A stretch of DNA of 64,000 nucleotides from Candidatus Puniceispirillum marinum IMCC1322 (GCF_000024465.1 NC_014010.1:372001-436000), one strand, 5' to 3'; positions 24,200 to 34,272 are shown, counted from the stretch's first letter. Numbers and translations: made by a program. Notes: generated by a model from the sequence alone, not told the origin.

Positions 24200-25774
24200 T
24201 CATACCATTTCAATGTATAATTCGGCTGGAGTTTCGACTGGTTCCCACGCTCCCTCATGCACATGATTGGCAAGGGCAAGAGCCATCACACAGTCATCAA
24301 AGCAACTGGCTTCGGCCTCCATCGCGCCTGTTTCGGTGACGATGTAGGTAAGCATTTCGCGGATTGTGACTTTGTCGTTCAATTCGATTTCGCCTTCACG
24401 CATAGCGGCGCGAAGCTGATCGATGATCAATGGCTTGGTCTTGGCTGTTGTGGTGAAGCCTAACTTGACTGTTTCTCTGTCAGTCAGTTTGTCTATCTGT
24501 GTTTCTAGGTAAGCATTTGGGTATGCCATATCCTTGATCAATCTTGTGCATGTCAGTATTCCGTGGCTGTTGTTTTCGACAATGATGAATGCTTCGTTGA
24601 AGAATTCACCCAACGCTTTAAGGACTTCTGCGAAATAGTCGGGATGGACATGGCCTCGCCATGTTGCAACTTGTCGCTTTTTAGAGTCCAAGACTTGTGC
24701 GACGGAATAGTCTCCATTGCGGAGACCCATAGAGCTATCTGCGCCAATGACATAGTTCTCTCCTTCGTCGTGATTGATGTAGGTAGTCAGCTCCCCTCGT
24801 CTGTTGTTGACAAACTCGCCATCTTCCAATGCAAGTCGTTCTTTGACGTCTTTTGTATTTGTCAGGCATTCTTGAAGCTGTTCCGGATTAAACACTGGGC
24901 GTCCAGTATTAAGGAACGCGGACTCTGGCTCTGCCGGATATTCCTGATTGAAAAGATCGATGCCGTTCTGGGCTATCTTCCGTCTTCTGAACATTAGCTG
25001 TTCATCATCGAGGTCGTATTTGTCGATCAGGTCTTCTTCTTCAGGAGTCCGTTCAAAGTTGTCAGTTACTGGTTCACGGTATTCGGGGTCGGTAAACCAC
25101 GGAATGAAGACTGGGATGAAACCATTGGTGCCTTCACAAGCACCCTTCCATAAATCAAAGTAAATGCCAGTCACACCATTGGCCGTGCTTTCCACAAAGA
25201 TAGCAGTGCCTTTGGTGTTTGGTACTGCTTGAGTAAGACCGTTCCAAATGTCCAATGCTGTCGATTTTGGCCAAAAGGCTAGTTCAGACGCATGGACGTG
25301 AGTAAGCGTTTCACCTCTACCCACGCTGTCACCACCCGCTGTCGCAACGACATAGCTGGAGTCCAAAACATCAAAAGACAGCTCTCGTCTGCTTGAGTAT
25401 TTGGTGTGCGGCCTAAGTATTTCGGGACAGTGTTCATGATACCTCTTGGTCATGTCAAAAAGTGCACGAGTTGAGTCAGCGTGGTGTGTAATGACCATCG
25501 CCTTTTTGGCTTTTTGTTGTGAAACTGAATGATAAAGAAAGCCACCAGTGTAGGTGGATAGTCCTTGTTGACGAGCTTTCAGAATGATGACACGAACCTT
25601 GCCTTCAGTCTGGATTTGCTTTGCCACCGCATCATCGAGGATTTTCTGCGCCGCGTTTAATTTGAGCGGGGCAACTTTACCTTCTTTGGTGCGGATTTTA
25701 AGTGCGGATTTTGCATAGAAAGGAAACTCTTCAAACAGGCGTTTTCTAACTGCCTGTAGTTTCTTGTCCATCAT
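24200..25774 (-). CDS. terL: Terminase large subunit
   Basis: Motor and nuclease for DNA packaging. The ATPase has the deviant Walker A ILKARQQGLST near residue 67, Walker-B-like THVHASELAFW near residue 165 and the coupling segment AIFVESTANG. The nuclease domain shows VIGADSSMGLRNGDYSVAQVLD near residue 345, FIIVENNSHG and a late FDDCVMALALA with the last acidic residues. 524 aa is usual. The start overlaps the small terminase gene by 29 nt. Confidence 0.95.
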   Translation of the reverse strand: MMDKKLQAVRKRLFEEFPFYAKSALKIRTKEGKVAPLKLNAAQKILDDAVAKQIQTEGKVRVIILKARQQGLSTYTGGFLYHSVSQQKAKKAMVITHHADSTRALFDMTKRYHEHCPEILRPHTKYSSRRELSFDVLDSSYVVATAGGDSVGRGETLTHVHASELAFWPKSTALDIWNGLTQAVPNTKGTAIFVESTANGVTGIYFDLWKGACEGTNGFIPVFIPWFTDPEYREPVTDNFERTPEEEDLIDKYDLDDEQLMFRRRKIAQNGIDLFNQEYPAEPESAFLNTGRPVFNPEQLQECLTNTKDVKERLALEDGEFVNNRRGELTTYINHDEGENYVIGADSSMGLRNGDYSVAQVLDSKKRQVATWRGHVHPDYFAEVLKALGEFFNEAFIIVENNSHGILTCTRLIKDMAYPNAYLETQIDKLTDRETVKLGFTTTAKTKPLIIDQLRAAMREGEIELNDKVTIREMLTYIVTETGAMEAEASCFDDCVMALALANHVHEGAWEPVETPAELYIEMV

Positions 25775-26234
25775 CCTCTAGGAGACTGCTAAGAAATTCT
25801 TCAGCTTTGCCTATGCTGACTTCTGATTTGGCTACTGGCTTCTGCTTCGTAAAGTCTAAGACTAGACGAGCCGCCGCTAACCTTTCTCGCGTCTCTCCAG
25901 GAACACGCATGACTTCAACCGCTGTGGTCAAAGCCTCTTTAGCGTATCCATCTTCGATACCGTATTTCTCTGTCATTATATTCACCACTTTTTCTGCTTC
26001 CTTTTTTGCCGCATCACGAATTGGTTCGATCTGATGCTTCCTAAATCCGTCGGGGACACCTTTGGGGCGTCCGCCGTTCTTGCGTGGTTTTGTTGACCAC
26101 TGCTTTCTGAGTTCCCGACCTTCTGGTGTTTCCATCAAGGTCGAGAAATAGTTTTTCTTTGGTGCTTTATGTGGAGCCTCACCCTGACCAACTTTTGTCG
26201 GTGATTTGGCTCTAGCTTTACGCTGACTGGTCAC
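25746..26234 (-). CDS. Terminase small subunit (putative)
   Basis: 162 aa; a basic N-terminus (RKARAKSPTKVGQGEAPHKAPKKNYFSTLMETPEGRELRKQWSTK) with GGRPKGVPDGFRKH, then a helical part (AKKEAEKVVNIMTEKYGIEDGYAKEALTTAVEVMRVPGETRERLAAARLVLDFTKQKPVAK) typical of small terminases that recognise phage DNA. It overlaps both neighbours (17 nt with the internal virion gene, 29 nt with terL). Confidence 0.8.
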   Translation of the reverse strand: MTSQRKARAKSPTKVGQGEAPHKAPKKNYFSTLMETPEGRELRKQWSTKPRKNGGRPKGVPDGFRKHQIEPIRDAAKKEAEKVVNIMTEKYGIEDGYAKEALTTAVEVMRVPGETRERLAAARLVLDFTKQKPVAKSEVSIGKAEEFLSSLLEDDGQETTGS

Positions 26235-28515
26235 GTTGCTTATCCTTCTGTTGTCTAGCTACACGCTCGACATATGGCAAAAGGTGCTTCTCTGCCAATT
26301 CAGGCTTTCGCAATGATTGTTCAGCATTTGTCACAATTTCTAGGGCAGCCTCAACTGGTCGCTGTCCAAGATTGGAGCTAAGATCAGTCAGTGCATTCTG
26401 GAGAACCGCTTTATCAGATAGAGCGATTGAATTGTTGTCGTTGACTTCCTTGCGAAGTCTTTCCAAAACCTTCCGGTTTTCTTCAATGCCTTTTCTGACT
26501 TTCTGATCAACGTCAGATGTCACTTCTTCAGTTTGCTGACGAACTGGTTCAGCAACCCTTTTATCTGATAGTCGTTGATCACTATCGACCAACTGGTTCA
26601 CAGCTCTGATCAATGGTGAAAGCATGTCGTTGGTGACTGCACCGCCAGTGTCTATGCTGATACGATATTCTTTGATCGCTCTTGTGACGGCTGGGTTAGC
26701 TGTCTGGCGTTCAATAATATTGATGATGTCAGCGACGCCTCTTTTGTCCAAGCCTGTTGCTTGTTGCATTGTATCCTGAGGCGAATTAGGCGTGGGCTGG
26801 GCGTTAGCTTGGTTTAATCGTCTGTTTTCTTGCTCACGATTAGTTCTATTTGCTAAGTCCTGTTTTTGCTTCTGTTCAGCTAGCGCAATGTTTCCGGCTA
26901 TCACAGACGGTCTTTTTGGACTGTTGATACCCTGATTGCGTTGGTTGTCTCTGATAAACTTAGCAACCCGACTTCTGCGTCCGGTCATTGCATCAATGCC
27001 TCGTCCGCCTAATACAGCGGCGACTTGAGGTATTGCTGACAAACCGCCAGTGCCTATAGCCGCTCCAGCCGATCCAGCTCCAATCAATGGTGCTACGATG
27101 TTTCTTGAGTTGCTATATCCTGAATTGTTCTCAAATGGGTTGAGTACGTCAGTGACGCGAGAAACGCCGCCCTTCAGTCCAGCATTGTGGACTCTGGTCA
27201 TCTCGTTTGTCTTGCGAAGCAAAGCTAGAAGCTGTTGTCCTTCGGCTGTGTTACCAACCAAGTCTTCTACAGCCTTCATATCTTTTGATCCGACTGTGTT
27301 CTTGGTCTTGTTTCTGCCTTTACGGAAAGCGGCATTTGCAAAGGTCTTGTCCATGCGGACAGCGTCTGGGTCTGTATCAGTTAGATTGAGTTGCTTTTTG
27401 AGTGCGTCAATCAGGGTCTTCATCTGTTCGGTATAATTGACATGGACGGAGTCGATTGCGCCTCTAGCACCTTCTGTTGATGATGGATCGACGTCATTAA
27501 GATCAAATCCGTCAGCTTCAACAACCGTGTTGAGATCGCGAGCAAAGTCTGCCGCCGCATCTCCATCTTGTGGAGTAGCTGAGTCAGGCACTGTTTTCTT
27601 AGCTAGATTGACTGTGCCTTTGACTGTATCTGCTCCGGCACGAAGACCAGTACCAGCTCCAGCTCCGCCGACAAATCCCTGAAGAGTTTGATCAGCGGCT
27701 TCAGCCGTATCAAAGCCAGCTTCTGTTCCAACACTTTCACCAGCATATTGTAATGGGTTTTGTATTGCTTCAGTTGTGGCTTCTTTTACGCCAGCTTTCA
27801 GTGGTTTGGTCACAACATTTCCGGCAGATTTGCCGAAGATACCTTTTGCGCCTAATCTTTCAGCGGTTGCAATCCCTGCTGATGCGACAGACGCAAATGC
27901 AATGTCTGAAGGATTAACTGGACGTCCGCCATCATTCTCTGCTCGCTTTTGGGCGATAGGTGCAATGTATGACAGGAAGTAAGAAGGTGCGCTGACAAGT
28001 GCGGCACCCATATCCGGCAAAGAAGTGATAGCTCCCTCACCCATGAAGGCCAGAATGTTTTCCGCTGTTGGGTTTTCCTTAACGGTATCCCACGGAACTT
28101 TTGGAGTATAATTCAGCTCATTCTGTTTTTCCTGAATGAACTTGGATGCGTTGGCAAATTCATCACCGCTGAAGCCAAATGGGTTTTCAGTGTAACCTTC
28201 GTTTTTTGCTTCTTCGTTAGAAACAAATCTGGGCATCGTTGTCAGATCACTAAGCTGAAAACCTTTCTGATTGTTTCCAACAAGTAAACTTGGGTCTTCG
28301 ATACCAGTTGCGGCTTCTACAAGTGTTTGAGGCAAATCGACCAGACCCTTGCCTATGCGGAGTGCGCTGTTTGCCATTCCTGTAAGTAGGCTATCGTCCT
28401 TTGGGTTCATTGCATCGTTGATAATAGTGGCTATGCGCTTGGCGTCTTCAGTGTTACCAGCGGCATCTGCTTTTTCAAGCGCGGCCATTAGCTGGCTCAT
28501 TTCAATAGTGGCCAT
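26218..28515 (-). CDS. Large internal virion protein (765 aa)
   Basis: AGGAGC precedes the ATG. It begins MATIEMSQLMAALEKADAAGNTEDAKRIATIIND, a short helical motif found at the start of many podovirus internal proteins. It has several Ala/Gly-rich hydrophobic patches (GFVGGAGAGTGLRAGADT, VAPLIGAGSAGAAIGTGGLSAIPQVAAVLGGRGIDAM) and a long charged helical C-terminal third. Probably ejected with the DNA, as gp15/gp16 in T7. Assigned by position and composition. Confidence 0.75.
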   Translation of the reverse strand: MATIEMSQLMAALEKADAAGNTEDAKRIATIINDAMNPKDDSLLTGMANSALRIGKGLVDLPQTLVEAATGIEDPSLLVGNNQKGFQLSDLTTMPRFVSNEEAKNEGYTENPFGFSGDEFANASKFIQEKQNELNYTPKVPWDTVKENPTAENILAFMGEGAITSLPDMGAALVSAPSYFLSYIAPIAQKRAENDGGRPVNPSDIAFASVASAGIATAERLGAKGIFGKSAGNVVTKPLKAGVKEATTEAIQNPLQYAGESVGTEAGFDTAEAADQTLQGFVGGAGAGTGLRAGADTVKGTVNLAKKTVPDSATPQDGDAAADFARDLNTVVEADGFDLNDVDPSSTEGARGAIDSVHVNYTEQMKTLIDALKKQLNLTDTDPDAVRMDKTFANAAFRKGRNKTKNTVGSKDMKAVEDLVGNTAEGQQLLALLRKTNEMTRVHNAGLKGGVSRVTDVLNPFENNSGYSNSRNIVAPLIGAGSAGAAIGTGGLSAIPQVAAVLGGRGIDAMTGRRSRVAKFIRDNQRNQGINSPKRPSVIAGNIALAEQKQKQDLANRTNREQENRRLNQANAQPTPNSPQDTMQQATGLDKRGVADIINIIERQTANPAVTRAIKEYRISIDTGGAVTNDMLSPLIRAVNQLVDSDQRLSDKRVAEPVRQQTEEVTSDVDQKVRKGIEENRKVLERLRKEVNDNNSIALSDKAVLQNALTDLSSNLGQRPVEAALEIVTNAEQSLRKPELAEKHLLPYVERVARQQKDKQRDQSA

Positions 28516-28533
28516 GCGTTAAGCTCCTGTCTT

Positions 28534-30144
28534 CTATTTGTACTTGTTGAGCAAGTCCTGTTGTGCATCAGTAATTGGTACGGCAGCTGCATTTGGACTC
28601 ACTGAACCACCACTTGAACCCTGCCTTGAAGGCAGTTGGTTGATAGCGGCTAGGTTGTTTCTGACTGTTCGTATTGCTTCAATTCTCTGATCGATCCAGC
28701 GTTCCCACAGACCGTCATCGTCAGTCATCTTAGGAGCTGGCTGTGCGAAGATTTCCATCTCTTTGTTTGAGATTGCACCTTTGGTCTGTGCGATCCTCAA
28801 CAACAAATCGTCTACACGCAGACGTTCCAGAAGCAAACGTTTTGCGGCTTTATCGCTATCACCGACTGTTCTGTCCCAGAATGAGCCTATTGTGCCTTGC
28901 ACCAATCCGGTCAATCCGGGTTGCCCTGCGCCAAAGAAGCCAGATGCTTTTTCAAAGTTATCCAGTGTCTCGTCATATTTGGAGACTTGCATGATAGCTT
29001 CATTAGTATCTGCGGCATTTGTGGCACTGGCATCTAAAGACCTGTCATAGGCTTCTAGTGCCATAGTTCGATTGTAATCTTGAATGTCGCCAAAGGTGTT
29101 TGTTCCAGCATTCAATGCCGCCATACCACCATCGCGAGATGCGCCTAATATATTGCCACCAATCCTGATCATAGCTTCATTCAGTCCGATTTTATCAGAT
29201 GGCATGGCCATCATGCTTTTGTCACGACGGTTTCCAGTTATAGGACCTGAATATGCAGATACAGTCTGGAGACCAGCATCTAGGATTGGTTCTCTGACAA
29301 ATGGTTCTTGAACCTGATTTGTGTTTATATCGCTAGCATTTGCTGTACCAACTACGGCATTGCCAATGCGAGATATAATAGATGGTGAGTTGTCAGAGAC
29401 GGTTCCACTTGGTGTGTTTGAAGCCCTCGATAAAATAGCGGTTGGGTTATTTGAAGGCTGTGACGCCACTGCATTTTGTCTAGTGGACAGAATTGGCAAA
29501 GGGGTTTCAACTTGATTGGTTGTGACTGGCTGATTTCTTGTAGTCATGTCCAAAGCTGGCTGGGTTGAAGCATTTGTCTTATTAAAGCCAGAGACAGCGT
29601 CAAAGTATTCCGCCGGAACGCCTCTTCGCTTTGCATCAGCGATCTGCGCTTCGCTATATCCAAGCTGACGCATCAAGCCATAGCCATCGTTGTTCATGGT
29701 CATTTCGTTATTTCCTGTTTGTGCTGTCTGAAGAAAAGAAGCCGCTCTTGAGATATAGTCGCGAGTTTCTTTGGGCAGTTTGCTTATGTCAGAACCTTCA
29801 GATATCCAGTTTTTCGCATTATCAGGTCCCCAATTGTAGGCGACCATTTGCTCCAATGGAGTCCTGAACTGATGGTGATTTGTATATCCGGTGATGTATT
29901 TGCCAGCTAGTTGTCTAGCTTTTGTTGGGTCTTGTACATCTTCGACGGATATGTTGCGGGGCATACCGTAACCCATATCGTGAAGGTTCTTACGCAAGAA
30001 TTGCATAGTCCCGATAGCGTCTTTTTTGCTAACTGCGACCCTAGCTTTGTCAGGACTTAAATGTCCTGTTTCAGAAAACTGGATCGCATCCAGAAGTATG
30101 GGCATTGGTATCGATGAGTCATTAAGGATACCGAGGTTGCTCAT
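28534..30144 (-). CDS. Internal virion protein with lytic transglycosylase domain (536 aa)
   Basis: Residues about 15-140 form an SLT-like domain: the catalytic Glu in AIQFSETGHLSPDKA, AIGTMQFLRKNL and MVAYNWGPDNAKNWI are the family's three motifs. It would open the cell wall during DNA entry, as T7 gp16 does. The rest is Asn/Ser-rich and then helical (DKAAKRLLLERLRVDDLLLRIAQTKG). It starts within a few nt of the preceding gene, so both are translated together. Confidence 0.85.
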   Translation of the reverse strand: MSNLGILNDSSIPMPILLDAIQFSETGHLSPDKARVAVSKKDAIGTMQFLRKNLHDMGYGMPRNISVEDVQDPTKARQLAGKYITGYTNHHQFRTPLEQMVAYNWGPDNAKNWISEGSDISKLPKETRDYISRAASFLQTAQTGNNEMTMNNDGYGLMRQLGYSEAQIADAKRRGVPAEYFDAVSGFNKTNASTQPALDMTTRNQPVTTNQVETPLPILSTRQNAVASQPSNNPTAILSRASNTPSGTVSDNSPSIISRIGNAVVGTANASDINTNQVQEPFVREPILDAGLQTVSAYSGPITGNRRDKSMMAMPSDKIGLNEAMIRIGGNILGASRDGGMAALNAGTNTFGDIQDYNRTMALEAYDRSLDASATNAADTNEAIMQVSKYDETLDNFEKASGFFGAGQPGLTGLVQGTIGSFWDRTVGDSDKAAKRLLLERLRVDDLLLRIAQTKGAISNKEMEIFAQPAPKMTDDDGLWERWIDQRIEAIRTVRNNLAAINQLPSRQGSSGGSVSPNAAAVPITDAQQDLLNKYK

Positions 30145-30146
30145 GA

Positions 30147-31199
30147 TCAGTAATAACTCGACACGCCAACTGTAGGCGTTGGGTTGAATGAATTATAGTA
30201 GCCAGTATTAGGATCGACAAAGCCAGTAGCTGGTTTTGTGAACATATCTGCGAAACCCTTTCCAAGACCAAATCCAGCCATTGCACCACCCATAGTGGCT
30301 GTATATGGGTTGTTATAGTTTGGTGCTTGGTTACTGGACTGAGGCGCACGTCCTAAAATCTTGGTGTTGTAGTCGCCATATTTATTCATGGCAAAATCAC
30401 GATCACGAACAAACGCATCACGTTCAGCATCAAGGAAGCCTTGTTGGTTAGTCTGGAACGCATTGCCTGACTTTGTAAGCATGTCTCCAATCTGACCGCC
30501 CATACCGAAGCCAATACCATAGGTATTCTTCAATCCAGCATTGGCATTCATCATGTTGTTGATGTCGGAATTGTTAGAGCTAATGTATCGATCAACCAGA
30601 CCTTTGTAGACATCAGCACCAACATCAGCACGACGGTCATCATATGATCTTTGGGCAATGGCCTCTGCGACACCAGCTCTTGATGATCTAGTATTGCCTG
30701 AACCAGAAGCCGCCATGTTTATTCCGGGCATAGTCTGTTCATTCAGTTGTCTTGTGCTGTCCCGCATAGCCGCATCGATTAGGGATGATGCTTGAGGTGA
30801 GCTTGTCGCATATCCGATTGCATTATCTAATGTCGGACCAGCCGCACGGTCATATATTCTTCCAAAGTTTGATCCAAAGCCGCCCCCTGCTCCCATAAAG
30901 CCTTGAGCATTACCCATTCGATCACGACCAAACTGGGTCATGTAGTCAAAGCCTTCTCTGGCTACTGGGTTCATTCCGGCAAATGTTGAGCCGCTATAGG
31001 CACCGATACCAAGGGCATTATTCAGAGCGTCTGTTCCACCTGAATACATATCTTTGATGTATGGGCGAGCATCTTCGTAGGCGCGAGCGTTCATCATTGT
31101 GGCGTAATTTTGAGCCGCCGCATCACGTTTTGACGCTTTGTTGCCCATCATGCCGCCAATTACTGGTCCAGCTATGGCCGCTATTGTTCCGATATCCAT
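30147..31199 (-). CDS. Virion protein, probably internal/ejection protein (350 aa)
   Basis: N-terminus MDIGTIAAIAGPVIGGMMGNKASKRDAAAQNYATMMNARAYEDARPYIKDMYSGG is a hydrophobic helix followed by an amphipathic region, as in phage ejection proteins with a membrane-inserting start. Gly/Asn/Ala-rich middle (GRDRMGNAQGFMGAGGGFGSNFGRIYDRAAGPTLDNAIG) and a conserved AMRDSTRQLNEQTMPGINMAASGSGNTRSSRAGVAEA region. It sits between the stabilisation protein cluster and the SLT virion protein. Function is inferred from these neighbours. Confidence 0.7.
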   Translation of the reverse strand: MDIGTIAAIAGPVIGGMMGNKASKRDAAAQNYATMMNARAYEDARPYIKDMYSGGTDALNNALGIGAYSGSTFAGMNPVAREGFDYMTQFGRDRMGNAQGFMGAGGGFGSNFGRIYDRAAGPTLDNAIGYATSSPQASSLIDAAMRDSTRQLNEQTMPGINMAASGSGNTRSSRAGVAEAIAQRSYDDRRADVGADVYKGLVDRYISSNNSDINNMMNANAGLKNTYGIGFGMGGQIGDMLTKSGNAFQTNQQGFLDAERDAFVRDRDFAMNKYGDYNTKILGRAPQSSNQAPNYNNPYTATMGGAMAGFGLGKGFADMFTKPATGFVDPNTGYYNSFNPTPTVGVSSYY

Positions 31200-31218
31200 G
31201 TTGTTATTTTCCTATGTT

Positions 31219-31497
31219 TTAGACAGCAACCCAAGCTGTGCCGTTGTAGACAACCAGACCATTGTAACCGTTGTTGAGAGGGTTCCACGGACTGACTGCA
31301 TAACGCACCATGCCTTTGACTGGGTTTGCTGGTGGGGCTTCGGCTACTTGGATAGAGGCGTCGCCTACCGTGCTTAGTGATTGTTCTATTCGTCTAAACT
31401 CTTCTTGGATGTAAAGACGGACGCCATTCTCTAGTTCTGGATACTGGCGTCGTGTATATTTGGTGATGAGTTGATTAGTTTTGTCTGACAGAGCCAT
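31219..31497 (-). CDS. Hypothetical virion-region protein (92 aa)
   Basis: MALSDKTNQLITKYTRRQYPELENGVRLYIQEEFRRIEQSL is a helical start; the C-terminal half (MVRYAVSPWNPLNNGYNGLVVYNGTAWVAV) is a small beta unit like those in phage tail proteins. It overlaps the end of the 540-aa gene (TAATG) and is clearly part of the late transcript. Confidence 0.65.
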   Translation of the reverse strand: MALSDKTNQLITKYTRRQYPELENGVRLYIQEEFRRIEQSLSTVGDASIQVAEAPPANPVKGMVRYAVSPWNPLNNGYNGLVVYNGTAWVAV

Positions 31498-33119
31498 TAT
31501 CTAGCTCCTGTCGCCGTGATATCCAGATCAAATCCTGACAGTTCAAAGTCTTTGTAATCATCGCTAGCCAGAGTCAGTTTGTAGCTCAAATATCTACCCG
31601 CTGCCCTAGTGTCGATTTTATGATCCGTGGCTATATCGTAAGTCACGGCTGATCCGTAGGTCACGTTTCCACTTGGGATATCGCTTGCACCGAAGTTGAA
31701 TGTCAGTGTGGTGTCTGATGTATTCGTCGTGTCAGCCTGTGGGAAGAGCCTTGTCACAACGACATAATTTGATGCGGCTGATCCAGCCTCGTCCAGATCA
31801 ATGCCAGTGCGTTCTAGCAATGGAGCTTTGGTGGCTTCGGTATCTAGTTGGAAAGTAAGACGCCCAGCATCAGATAGATCGACACCATATAGCTTGTCGC
31901 TAGTGATACCGTCTGTTGTGTCGTCCTCGCCTACCATTAAGGTGTGGCGATCAAAGTTATCTTCCTGATCGTAGTATGAGCCGCCGACAAGGGCATAAGT
32001 CAGCCCAGTGGCGTTAGCATACGTCGTTACAGAATTGACATTCGCTGTCGTGCCACCCGATACATTAGGCAAGTCCATGAATGACCATGTGCTGTTCTTA
32101 TAATTAAAGACAGCCGCACGATTACATCTGTCGGCATTTGGAAAAGCGACATATTGATCACCACTTTGATAGCAGAAGTAGATTTCGTTCAGCGTTTCGT
32201 TGTGCTGGACAAAGAACCTATTAGCGTTCTGATGGTTCAAACCTTGGTAAATGAAGTTTTTCACCCGCTCATCGCATATGGATTGCTTGGATGTTCCATC
32301 GTGGACATAGATGTCCCGATTGCCGAAACAGAAATGCTTCCCTTCGACTTCGACAACACAGTTTTGATTAATTAGTCCGGCGTCGGAAAACAAAGGTCTG
32401 AAGTTGAATATGAATGTGCCGCCAACGAACTCCATAAGGAATACTTCAGACTGGCTGTAGATTATGAAGTTGGAGCCTAATGGTTGTCCGTCAACGATTT
32501 CAGTTTGCATCTGCACCAGATCGTTGAAACCAGCAGATTTCGTTGTATCGGTAGCATCCCAGCTATCCGGGATCGTGTTGGCTGTGACTATGTTCGACCA
32601 CCTCACCCGATTTGGGTAATTGGTTGAACCTTCAGTCATGTTCAGACCAAGTAGGAAATCACCAAAGCTTCTTAGGCTAGCTGTACGCCAGTTGGCATCC
32701 CAGTTCGTAAGGTCAGCAAAGTTTGTACCGCCGCTGTCTCTATATACAGGAACGCGATCTAGTCGATTGAGATAGACGACATCAGCAAGAGAGGTGCCAG
32801 TGAATGGGCGTGGGTCGCTCGATGCTGATATGGAACCAGATCGATTGTTGGTTGAACCGTTTGCATATTCGTGGATCGCAAATGCGTCAGATATAAGTAA
32901 GACGGTATCGTAGCCAGTGGCTGACGTGACTCCGTATGTGAAACGTGGGTCAAAACCTAGACTGGCTTTGACTGTTCTGAATACAGGTGCCCGACTGGCT
33001 TTAGCTTCATCGAACCTGACATTGATGCCAGTTGAATAAGCGTTAATCGGCAAATTATATGGGGCAAGGTCAGTGATGACGCCAGATGAACCTAGATCAC
33101 GGATGGGGATAATGCTCAT
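31497..33119 (-). CDS. Packaged-DNA stabilisation / tail nozzle protein (540 aa)
   Basis: Beta-rich protein of the P22 gp10 / HMO-2011 stabilisation type that closes the tail channel. Typical are MSIIPIRDLGSSGVITDLAPYNLPINAYSTGINVRFDEAKASRAP, VYLNRLDRVPVYRDSGG, VRWSNIV..WDATDTTKSAGFNDLVQ, IYSQSEVFLMEFVGGTFIFNFRPLFSDAGLIN and GNRDIYVHDGTSKQSICDERVKNFIYQGLN. The C-terminal 100 residues are a separate beta domain. It overlaps both neighbours by a few nt. Family naming is from memory of such proteins, not from a search. Confidence 0.8.
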   Translation of the reverse strand: MSIIPIRDLGSSGVITDLAPYNLPINAYSTGINVRFDEAKASRAPVFRTVKASLGFDPRFTYGVTSATGYDTVLLISDAFAIHEYANGSTNNRSGSISASSDPRPFTGTSLADVVYLNRLDRVPVYRDSGGTNFADLTNWDANWRTASLRSFGDFLLGLNMTEGSTNYPNRVRWSNIVTANTIPDSWDATDTTKSAGFNDLVQMQTEIVDGQPLGSNFIIYSQSEVFLMEFVGGTFIFNFRPLFSDAGLINQNCVVEVEGKHFCFGNRDIYVHDGTSKQSICDERVKNFIYQGLNHQNANRFFVQHNETLNEIYFCYQSGDQYVAFPNADRCNRAAVFNYKNSTWSFMDLPNVSGGTTANVNSVTTYANATGLTYALVGGSYYDQEDNFDRHTLMVGEDDTTDGITSDKLYGVDLSDAGRLTFQLDTEATKAPLLERTGIDLDEAGSAASNYVVVTRLFPQADTTNTSDTTLTFNFGASDIPSGNVTYGSAVTYDIATDHKIDTRAAGRYLSYKLTLASDDYKDFELSGFDLDITATGAR

Positions 33120-33304
33120 ATTTCAAAGCCCCCGATGACTGTACATCTGTAATCGATGCTGTCCCAGTCTCCGTCCTTGGGCATTGAGTCATAGAACATC
33201 TGCATTTTCACACATTCTTTTTCTGTGCGGAAAAATTCGACTTCCTGATTTACGCAAACATCTGCGGAACAGACAGTCAGGAGTAGAGTCCAGACAATTG
33301 TCAT
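33116..33304 (-). CDS. Small secreted Cys-containing phage protein (62 aa)
   Basis: A hydrophobic leader with MTIVWTLLLTVCSADVCV, then EVEFFRTEKECVKMQMFYDSMPKDGDWDSIDYRCTVIGGFEI. Leader, spaced cysteines and size recall the other small late protein at 14562-14783, and similar proteins are common in marine podoviruses between tail genes. Probably periplasmic; role unknown. Starts 14 nt after the tail collar gene, with AGGAG upstream. Confidence 0.6.
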   Translation of the reverse strand: MTIVWTLLLTVCSADVCVNQEVEFFRTEKECVKMQMFYDSMPKDGDWDSIDYRCTVIGGFEI

Positions 33305-33318
33305 AGGATACTCCTTTG

Positions 33319-34272
33319 TTATGTCTTGATGATGTAGTTTAGAATAATGGTTGGCTGTACGTTGTTATGGGCTGTGCCTGAACCGACAGAGCCTGAAGTT
33401 CCTGAGACTGTATATGTTGCTGGGTTTCCTGATGAAGTAACAGAAACAAGTCCAGATACATTGTTTGGCTGTGTGTTGTTCTCTCCAACAGGAATACTGA
33501 TAGTACCACCACCGCCATGCGTGTGTGCTGGTAGTTCAGCTTCAGATAGCGTGTGGCTCTCTGAGCCGCCTGTCGCACCTAAAGTATCGCCGTTGATTGG
33601 TGATGTAAGTCGGTTGGCTGAACCACCTCCGCCCATGTCATCTTGACCAGCGATTGTTCTTCCGCGTAGGTCGGGGACGTTGAACGAATTGGTTCCATCA
33701 CCAGCACCGTATGTTGTGCCAATTGCTTGGAATAGGTCAGCGTAGGTTGTTCTTGATATGGCTTGACCATACATCATCAGCCACCCAGTTGGGGCGGTGT
33801 TGCCGCCATATGGCATAACCATACCAGCGAAGAAACCAGTGCCGCCTACAGCCCCTGAAGCCAGCTTTGCGGCTGTTATGGAACCATCCGCGATAGCGGC
33901 AGTATCTACCGCATTGTCTGCTAGTTCACTGGCGGTGACAGCATTGGTAGCAATGTTGGAAGCAGTGATATTCAGATTGCTTTCCATGTAGGTTTTTACG
34001 TCAGACATCGCGGTCTGAACCATTGTTCCGTTGTCGTTTACTACAACCCTGTCAGCATCAACCAGAGTGGTTGAAGTGGCTGAAGTTGATCCGTCACAAG
34101 CCGTATTAATTTCCGTGTGCGTCGCATTGACTGCGCCAGCTACTGATGGGAATGAGGATTTGACGGTAGATTTGATTAAGCGCAAATGGTCATCTGCTTG
34201 ACTGATGCCATCAGTTGCCACTGGGTTATTGGCGTTGAGGCTATCTATATAGACTCCGGTTTCTAGTGCCAT
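33319..34272 (-). CDS. Tail collar domain fibre protein (317 aa)
   Basis: The segment GMVMPYGGNTAPTGWLMMYGQAISRTTYADLFQAIGTTYGAGDGTNSFNVPDLRGRTIAGQDDMGGG (about residues 147-215) is the phage tail collar / microcystin-dependent protein motif. Upstream is a helical shaft (DADRVVVNDNGTMVQTAMSDVKTYMESNLNITASNIATNAVTASELADNAVD), and the end (ELPAHTHGGGGTISIPV...HNNVQPTIILNYIIKT) is the usual C-terminus of such fibres. First gene after the late phage promoter at 34894. Confidence 0.9.
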   Translation of the reverse strand: MALETGVYIDSLNANNPVATDGISQADDHLRLIKSTVKSSFPSVAGAVNATHTEINTACDGSTSATSTTLVDADRVVVNDNGTMVQTAMSDVKTYMESNLNITASNIATNAVTASELADNAVDTAAIADGSITAAKLASGAVGGTGFFAGMVMPYGGNTAPTGWLMMYGQAISRTTYADLFQAIGTTYGAGDGTNSFNVPDLRGRTIAGQDDMGGGGSANRLTSPINGDTLGATGGSESHTLSEAELPAHTHGGGGTISIPVGENNTQPNNVSGLVSVTSSGNPATYTVSGTSGSVGSGTAHNNVQPTIILNYIIKT